Source of the DNA: an uncultured Clostridia bacterium
GTDB lineage: Bacteria > Bacillota_A > Clostridia > Christensenellales > CAG-138
Length of the DNA stretch: 8,887 nucleotides
Assembly: GCA_937877295.1 (NCBI GenBank)
Contig: CALFIV010000025.1
Span: forward strand, 1-8,887
Direction: 5' to 3'
Notes under the pieces: generated by a model
The model's input: the letters and a program-made list of their open reading frames with translations, nothing else
What the model was told of the DNA's origin: nothing
The model's database searches: none
Program-made: the position numbers and the translations under genes
Shown here: piece by piece, positions 5,322 to 8,887 of the stretch
Layout of the letters: the number at the start of each line of letters is the position of its first letter
Numbering within the stretch: position 1 is the stretch's first letter

Positions 5322-7370
5322 TTATAAAAGATTCCGGAATGCGAGCCCTCGGGTGTACGCCCCGTTCAAAGGATCGCCTGACCGGACGGTACGGATCAGA
5401 CCGGCTGCCTCGTCCTTTGTTTCTACGGTCAGCCATACAATATGGAAATCAAGCGGCAGCAGTTGTTTGTCGGCGAGATACAGCGGTACGCTGTTGAGCA
5501 TGGTCGAATAGGCACGATCGTTGCAGACAAGCGGAAACACCGCATTTTTGCGATCTGTCACAACAGGCCGTCCGTCGCACGAGCCGCAACCGTTGTTTGA
5601 ACGCGCCGGACAGGAACGCTGCTGCATCAACGGCAGTCGCCCCGCGACGATCATACCGAGCGGAATCTCACTCTTCAGATCCCGCATCTTCGGCGCAGAG
5701 AGTTCGAATGAGGCGATTTGCGCACATACGCCCATTTGACGGTATGCAGCAATCGCGTCGCTGTTGGTAACATTCAGCCCATAGCCTCCGACCGGCAGCA
5801 GCTTTGCCTCCTTCGCCAATCGAATCGCGCCGATATTTTCACAGAGCGCATATCGAACACCTGCATCGTGCAGCGAGCGAAGCTGCCCGGAGAGTTTTTC
5901 CTCCGACTGCGGATAGAGCAATGCAGGGATCTCAGCAATCGCACGATTTGTGATGCATTCCGGATGCGACAACAGCGCGCCGACCGGCAGGCTGTAATAT
6001 GCGACGTCCCGGTCGTCCGTCCACTGCGCAAACGACGCATATCGAACGCAGATACGCGGCAGCGCGGTACGCGGTTCTCCCGGCAGCGAAAGGTCAGGTT
6101 CATATATCGTCCGTCTGACAGACGCGGCGCGCGCACGGTAGAGCGCATCGAGCGCATCTCTGCGCAAGGCATTCAACGCGGACGCCGGCAGCGTCATACC
6201 TTCGTCGATGTCGCAGTCCAGCTGCTCCGCAAAAAACGGCGTGCCGCCCGTCTTTGACAGGTTTCGAAACGCGTATTCCTTGGACAGCGGCAGATTTTTT
6301 GCGCGTTCCGGCGCTGCGCCGTACGCCTGCACACGATACGTCCCGTCGCTTGCAAAAAGCATGGACGGCTCGTTCTCTTTGACGGTAAGCAAAAACGAAA
6401 CCGGCACGGTCTTCCGAGGCGAACGATACAGTTCGCGGACACCGGACAAAACCGTCTGTGCGCGTTTGGCATCCTCCTGCGTGCGCACGCCGAACATGGT
6501 ATGGTTACGTTTTCCGGTATAATAGCCTTCTGTGAAACCGCCGCGCGAAAAGACGTCGCGCAGCGTTTGCTCCGAATACGGTTCGCCGTCTCGCACACGC
6601 CGTACCGCGTCAACGGCGGCAGCGACGTACTCCGGCGACTTCAAACGGCCTTCGATCTTCAGCGACGCTACGCCCGCATCACGGTATGCAGCATAATGTG
6701 CAATATGAGACATGTCCTTCAGGGAAAGCGCATAGCTCGCGCCGTTGCAGATGAACGGCAGACGGCACGGCTGCGCGCAAAGTCCGCGGTTGCCGCTGCG
6801 CTCACCGAGCATTGCGGACAGATAGCACATGCCGGATGCGCTCATGCAAAGCGCGCCGTGGATGAAGCATTCCAGCTCGATCTGTGTTTTTGCGCGGATT
6901 GCGTGAATCTCGTCGATAGACAACTCTCGCGCCAGCACAACGCGCGAAAAGCCGAGTTCCTCCAGCATATTGACGCCGGCTGCATTGTGCACCGCCATTT
7001 GTGTAGACCCGTGCAGAGCAAGGTCGGGACAGATTTGTTTTGCAAGGCGAAGGACCGTAAGATCCTGAACAATGATTGCATCCGCTCCCGCCTTTGCGAT
7101 TTCCGTGAGCGTATCGGCAACCGTTCTGCGTTCTTCATCGCGCACCAGCGTATTTACCGTGATGTGAACCTTTACGCCGTGTGCATGACAAAACCGGACC
7201 GCGTCCGTAAGCGTATCTCCCGTAAACTGTCCTGCGTTTCTGCGTGCGTTGCATGCGCCGGAGCCGAAATAAACCGCATCTGCGCCGGCATACACAGCCG
7301 CTTCGAGCGATCCCTCCGTACCGACCGGCGCCAGTATCTCCGGATTGTTGAATCTGATCCTATCTTCCAT
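5322..7370 (-). CDS. U32 family peptidase / RlhA-TrhP-like RNA hydroxylation protein
   Basis: This 682-residue protein has a TIM-barrel-like N-terminal half that starts PEILAPVG and continues AAVYAGADAVYFG. The complete U32 signature lies at 167-185 (E-C-F-I-H-G-A-L-C, then G-M-C-Y-L-S). Cys175, Cys182, Cys198 and Cys202 form the conserved set expected to bind an iron-sulfur cluster. A second group, about Cys587, Cys595, Cys598 and Cys616, precedes TDRKNAVFPL. The long C-terminal half (DUF3656-type, ending AYTRGLAFR) gives the architecture of E. coli RlhA, which hydroxylates 23S rRNA; shorter relatives (TrhP) hydroxylate tRNA uridine 34. Substrate cannot be told from sequence. The start is ATG 7370; ATG 7379 (three codons longer) and a TTG at 7445 are alternatives, but none has a ribosome binding site and a sigma-A promoter overlaps 7379. 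Confidence 0.9.
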   Translation of the reverse strand: MEDRIRFNNPEILAPVGTEGSLEAAVYAGADAVYFGSGACNARRNAGQFTGDTLTDAVRFCHAHGVKVHITVNTLVRDEERRTVADTLTEIAKAGADAIIVQDLTVLRLAKQICPDLALHGSTQMAVHNAAGVNMLEELGFSRVVLARELSIDEIHAIRAKTQIELECFIHGALCMSASGMCYLSAMLGERSGNRGLCAQPCRLPFICNGASYALSLKDMSHIAHYAAYRDAGVASLKIEGRLKSPEYVAAAVDAVRRVRDGEPYSEQTLRDVFSRGGFTEGYYTGKRNHTMFGVRTQEDAKRAQTVLSGVRELYRSPRKTVPVSFLLTVKENEPSMLFASDGTYRVQAYGAAPERAKNLPLSKEYAFRNLSKTGGTPFFAEQLDCDIDEGMTLPASALNALRRDALDALYRARAASVRRTIYEPDLSLPGEPRTALPRICVRYASFAQWTDDRDVAYYSLPVGALLSHPECITNRAIAEIPALLYPQSEEKLSGQLRSLHDAGVRYALCENIGAIRLAKEAKLLPVGGYGLNVTNSDAIAAYRQMGVCAQIASFELSAPKMRDLKSEIPLGMIVAGRLPLMQQRSCPARSNNGCGSCDGRPVVTDRKNAVFPLVCNDRAYSTMLNSVPLYLADKQLLPLDFHIVWLTVETKDEAAGLIRTVRSGDPLNGAYTRGLAFRNLL

Positions 7371-7377
7371 GCTTTTC

Positions 7378-7406
7378 ATTATACCGATCGGAGCGCGCAA
7401 TTGCAA
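7378..7406 (-). promoter_or_regulatory. Sigma-A promoter of the U32 gene, consensus -10
   Basis: On the minus strand, TTGCAA (7406-7401) is followed after exactly 17 bases by TATAAT (7383-7378), a perfect -10. The expected transcription start is 7371 or 7370, at or one base before the ATG of the U32 gene, so the mRNA would be leaderless. The spacer contains the palindrome CCGATCGG (7384-7391), and the -35 lies inside one copy of a 15-base direct repeat. Confidence 0.7.
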
Positions 7407-7427
7407 CCTGCACGCGCAATTGCAACC
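7394..7427. repeat. Two copies of a 15-base direct repeat in the divergent promoter region
   Basis: CGCGCAATTGCAACC occurs at 7394-7408 and again at 7413-7427, identical, with a 19-base period. Each copy contains the 8-base palindrome GCAATTGC (7397-7404 and 7416-7423). The first copy covers the -35 element of the U32 promoter. Two identical copies, each with a palindromic core, would suit a dimeric regulator. Chance or a small duplication is also possible. Confidence 0.75.
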
Positions 7428-7438
7428 GCATTTTTCTC

Positions 7439-7467
7439 TTGCCAAGCGTATGCATTTTTGGTAAACT
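7439..7467 (+). promoter_or_regulatory. Sigma-A-like promoter of the E2-like gene
   Basis: On the plus strand, TTGCCA (7439-7444) is followed after 17 bases by TAAACT (7462-7467). The -35 matches 5 of 6 and the -10 matches 4 of 6 consensus positions. Start of transcription would be near 7474, giving a leader of about 22 bases. The promoter is divergent from, and does not overlap, the U32 promoter. Confidence 0.5.
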
Positions 7468-7495
7468 ATTTGGAGATCATTTGGGGGGACATATC

Positions 7496-8437
7496 ATGAG
7501 CGAAACCAATCTGCCGTTGGAGGCGGAATCCAACGAAACCGCTGCCTCGCCTGCACCGAAAAAGAGAAAGCGCCGTTTCGGCGATCGTCCGGACGGATAC
7601 CGTCTGCGTTCGCTGCAGCCGATGTCAAAGGTTTCGCCGTATATCATGCCGAACCGCAGCGGCGCGAGCGTTTATTTCCACGATTCGTTCGAAGTCACCG
7701 AGGTGGAAAATTATATCCGTAAAAAGCGCAACCAAGGCTTAAAGGGCTTTGGTGTGATGCATGTCTTGCTTGCCAGCTATGTGCGCGTCGTGTCACAGCG
7801 TCCAGCAGTCAACCGTTTTCTCTCCGGCCAGCGCGTCTATCAACACGACGACGATATCGTGATCAATCTAACCATCAAGCGTGAAATGACGCTGGACGCC
7901 GAGGAAACCATCGTCAAGATGCACTTCACCCCCACCGATACGGCGGACGACGTTTACCGCAAGCTGACCGCGCTGATCAATGAAAACCGTGAAGAAAACC
8001 CTGACAGCAATTTTGACAACACAGCGAAAATCTTCAACTACATCCCCGGCGTCCTTCTGAAGAATGCCGTTTGGCTTTTGAAGCTGCTGGACTATTTCGG
8101 TTTGCTTCCCAAGAGCCTGATCGAAATCAGTCCGTTCCACGGATCGCTGTTTATCACATCGATGGGATCTTTGGGCATTCCGCCGGTGTATCATCATCTG
8201 TATGATTTCGGCAATATTCCGGCGTTTCTGTCCTTCGGCGCAAAGTATAAAAAGAATGAACTGAAAGATGACGGAACGGTTGTGCAGCGCAAATACATCG
8301 ACTACAACGTCGTTTGTGACGAGCGCATCTGCGACGGATTCAATCTGGCTTCCGCATTTAAGCTGATGAAGTCCTATCTCAAGAATCCGCATGTTCTGGA
8401 CGAAAAGCCGGAAACCGTGCATCACGATGTCGACTAA
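7496..8437 (+). CDS. Standalone 2-oxo acid dehydrogenase E2-like acyltransferase fold protein
   Basis: This 313-residue protein resembles the catalytic domain of dihydrolipoyl acyltransferases (E2, chloramphenicol acetyltransferase fold) but has no lipoyl or subunit-binding domain. Residues 1-28 are a disordered tail ending in KKRKRR. The fold spans about 35-300: an N-terminal SKVSPYIMPNRSGASVYF region, HVLLASYVRVVSQRPAVNRF, INLTIKREM, the SLFITSMGSLGIPPVYHHLYDFGN stretch (217-240) equivalent to the E2 segment with a conserved Ser, and DERICDG at 275-281 in place of the active-site DHRxxDG. The catalytic His is Glu276, while Asp280 and Gly281 remain. Similar lone E2-like proteins occur in Clostridia, usually annotated only by homology. 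Start ATG 7496 is preceded by a G-run (7483-7488) acting as ribosome binding site; the longer frame to 7439 starts inside the promoter. Function is unknown; classical acyl transfer is doubtful. Confidence 0.85.
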   Translation: MSETNLPLEAESNETAASPAPKKRKRRFGDRPDGYRLRSLQPMSKVSPYIMPNRSGASVYFHDSFEVTEVENYIRKKRNQGLKGFGVMHVLLASYVRVVSQRPAVNRFLSGQRVYQHDDDIVINLTIKREMTLDAEETIVKMHFTPTDTADDVYRKLTALINENREENPDSNFDNTAKIFNYIPGVLLKNAVWLLKLLDYFGLLPKSLIEISPFHGSLFITSMGSLGIPPVYHHLYDFGNIPAFLSFGAKYKKNELKDDGTVVQRKYIDYNVVCDERICDGFNLASAFKLMKSYLKNPHVLDEKPETVHHDVD

Positions 8438-8887
8438 GAAATCATCAAAAAGAAAGCGGGCAATCGTTCGCTTCGAACGCATCAAAATCATCGAGTACGT
8501 CTTGATCGGGCTCGTGATTTTGCTGTTTTTGGCGCTGGCGATCTTTTACGGAAGCGGACGCACAGCACACAGCAAAGATGTTGTTATATCTCCAACCCCG
8601 ACCGAGGACACGTCCATACGCGGCATGCGGCTGTTTTCCGCATTGGACAATGCAGGACTTTCCGTGACCGTCTCCGGCGATTTGTATACCGTGACCGCAA
8701 CAAACGGCGTAGTCTTTGAAATGCGTATGCAATCCGACGATCAAGGAATTGTCTCCCTTTCGTTCGAAACGCCGTACTGTGCCGATCCGACAGAGGAAGG
8801 CGCAGTCGAGCTGATGGCGCAGCAGATATGCGAACGAAGAGGCGTCCCATACATGCCCTCATACACAAAATACGTCGATTCATTGAA
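8427..8887 (+). CDS. Membrane-anchored protein of unknown function (partial, C-terminus off the right edge)
   Basis: An open frame starts at ATG 8427, overlapping the last 11 bases of the E2-like gene, and runs to the window edge with 153 codons and no stop. A strongly basic N-terminus (KKSSKRKR) is followed by one hydrophobic helix at about residues 22-42 (IEYVLIGLVILLFLALAIFYG). A polar linker (about 45-63, with PTPTED) leads to a soluble domain that begins RGMRLFSALDNAGLSVTVSGDLYTVT. By the positive-inside rule the N-terminus is cytoplasmic and the domain is outside. I do not recognise the family. The ribosome binding site is weak (a GGAAA about 12 bases upstream), so it is probably translated by coupling with the gene before it. 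Base composition resembles its neighbours. Confidence 0.78.
   Translation, partial: MSTKKSSKRKRAIVRFERIKIIEYVLIGLVILLFLALAIFYGSGRTAHSKDVVISPTPTEDTSIRGMRLFSALDNAGLSVTVSGDLYTVTATNGVVFEMRMQSDDQGIVSLSFETPYCADPTEEGAVELMAQQICERRGVPYMPSYTKYVDSL

Noticed and set aside
5227..5436. Seventy-codon N-terminal extension of spoIIIAA
   Set aside because: It crosses the terminator and enters the U32 gene; the family N-terminus and AGGAGGG fix the start at 5226.
7371..7445. Upstream extension of the U32 protein to a TTG at 7445
   Set aside because: The extra residues are encoded by the direct repeats and promoter, have no ribosome binding site, and precede the conserved PEILAPVG start of the family.
6501..7499. 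A 332-codon open frame on the plus strand antisense to the U32 gene
   Set aside because: It mirrors the codon positions of the well-supported U32 gene, gives a Cys/Arg/His-rich translation with no recognisable domain, and has no promoter or ribosome binding site. It is a shadow caused by base composition.

Overview
The window looks like chromosomal DNA from an endospore-forming member of the Clostridia, probably a gut-type Oscillospirales or Christensenellales relative. That placement is inferred from the gene content, the roughly mid-50s percent G+C feel, and a spoIIIA operon followed directly by Asp23/AmaP-type genes. In Bacillus subtilis, as I recall, accB and accC sit between the operon and the Asp23-like yqhY; here they are absent. 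I see no mobile element, CRISPR array, phage gene, rRNA or tRNA.

Layout, right to left on the minus strand. A divergent intergenic region (about 7371-7495) drives a U32-family peptidase/hydroxylase-like gene leftwards (7370-5322). This ends at a hairpin terminator whose tail abuts a candidate sigma-E promoter. Next comes the complete eight-gene spoIIIA operon (spoIIIAA to spoIIIAH, 5226-800), packed with 4-base overlaps or gaps of 24 bases or less. After about 90 bases containing a sigma-A-like promoter there is an Asp23/Gls24 family gene (706-293), then an AmaP-like membrane anchor gene that runs off the left edge. On the plus strand, a standalone E2-acyltransferase-like gene (7496-8437) overlaps by 11 bases the start of a membrane-anchored protein of unknown function that runs off the right edge.

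How the genes work together. SpoIIIAA-AH are the mother-cell half of the SpoIIIA-SpoIIQ feeding-tube channel, which keeps forespore gene expression going after engulfment. AA is the ATPase, AB a GspF-like protein, AC/AD/AE/AF membrane components, and AG/AH the ring-forming proteins. Asp23 and AmaP proteins are known partners at the cell membrane in other Firmicutes. The U32 gene and the E2-like pair have no evident connection with sporulation.

The most notable points are: (1) a very short spoIIIAF (55 codons) that keeps the two membrane helices but has no soluble domain and no remnant of one; (2) an E2-like acyltransferase in which the catalytic histidine of the DHRxxDG motif is glutamate; (3) a well-formed sigma-A promoter placed so that the U32 mRNA would be leaderless; (4) a 15-base direct repeat over that promoter; and (5) a candidate sigma-E promoter giving spoIIIAA a leader of only about 13 nt. 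I did not find a wholly new multi-gene system. Most of the window is a conserved sporulation locus with unusual details.
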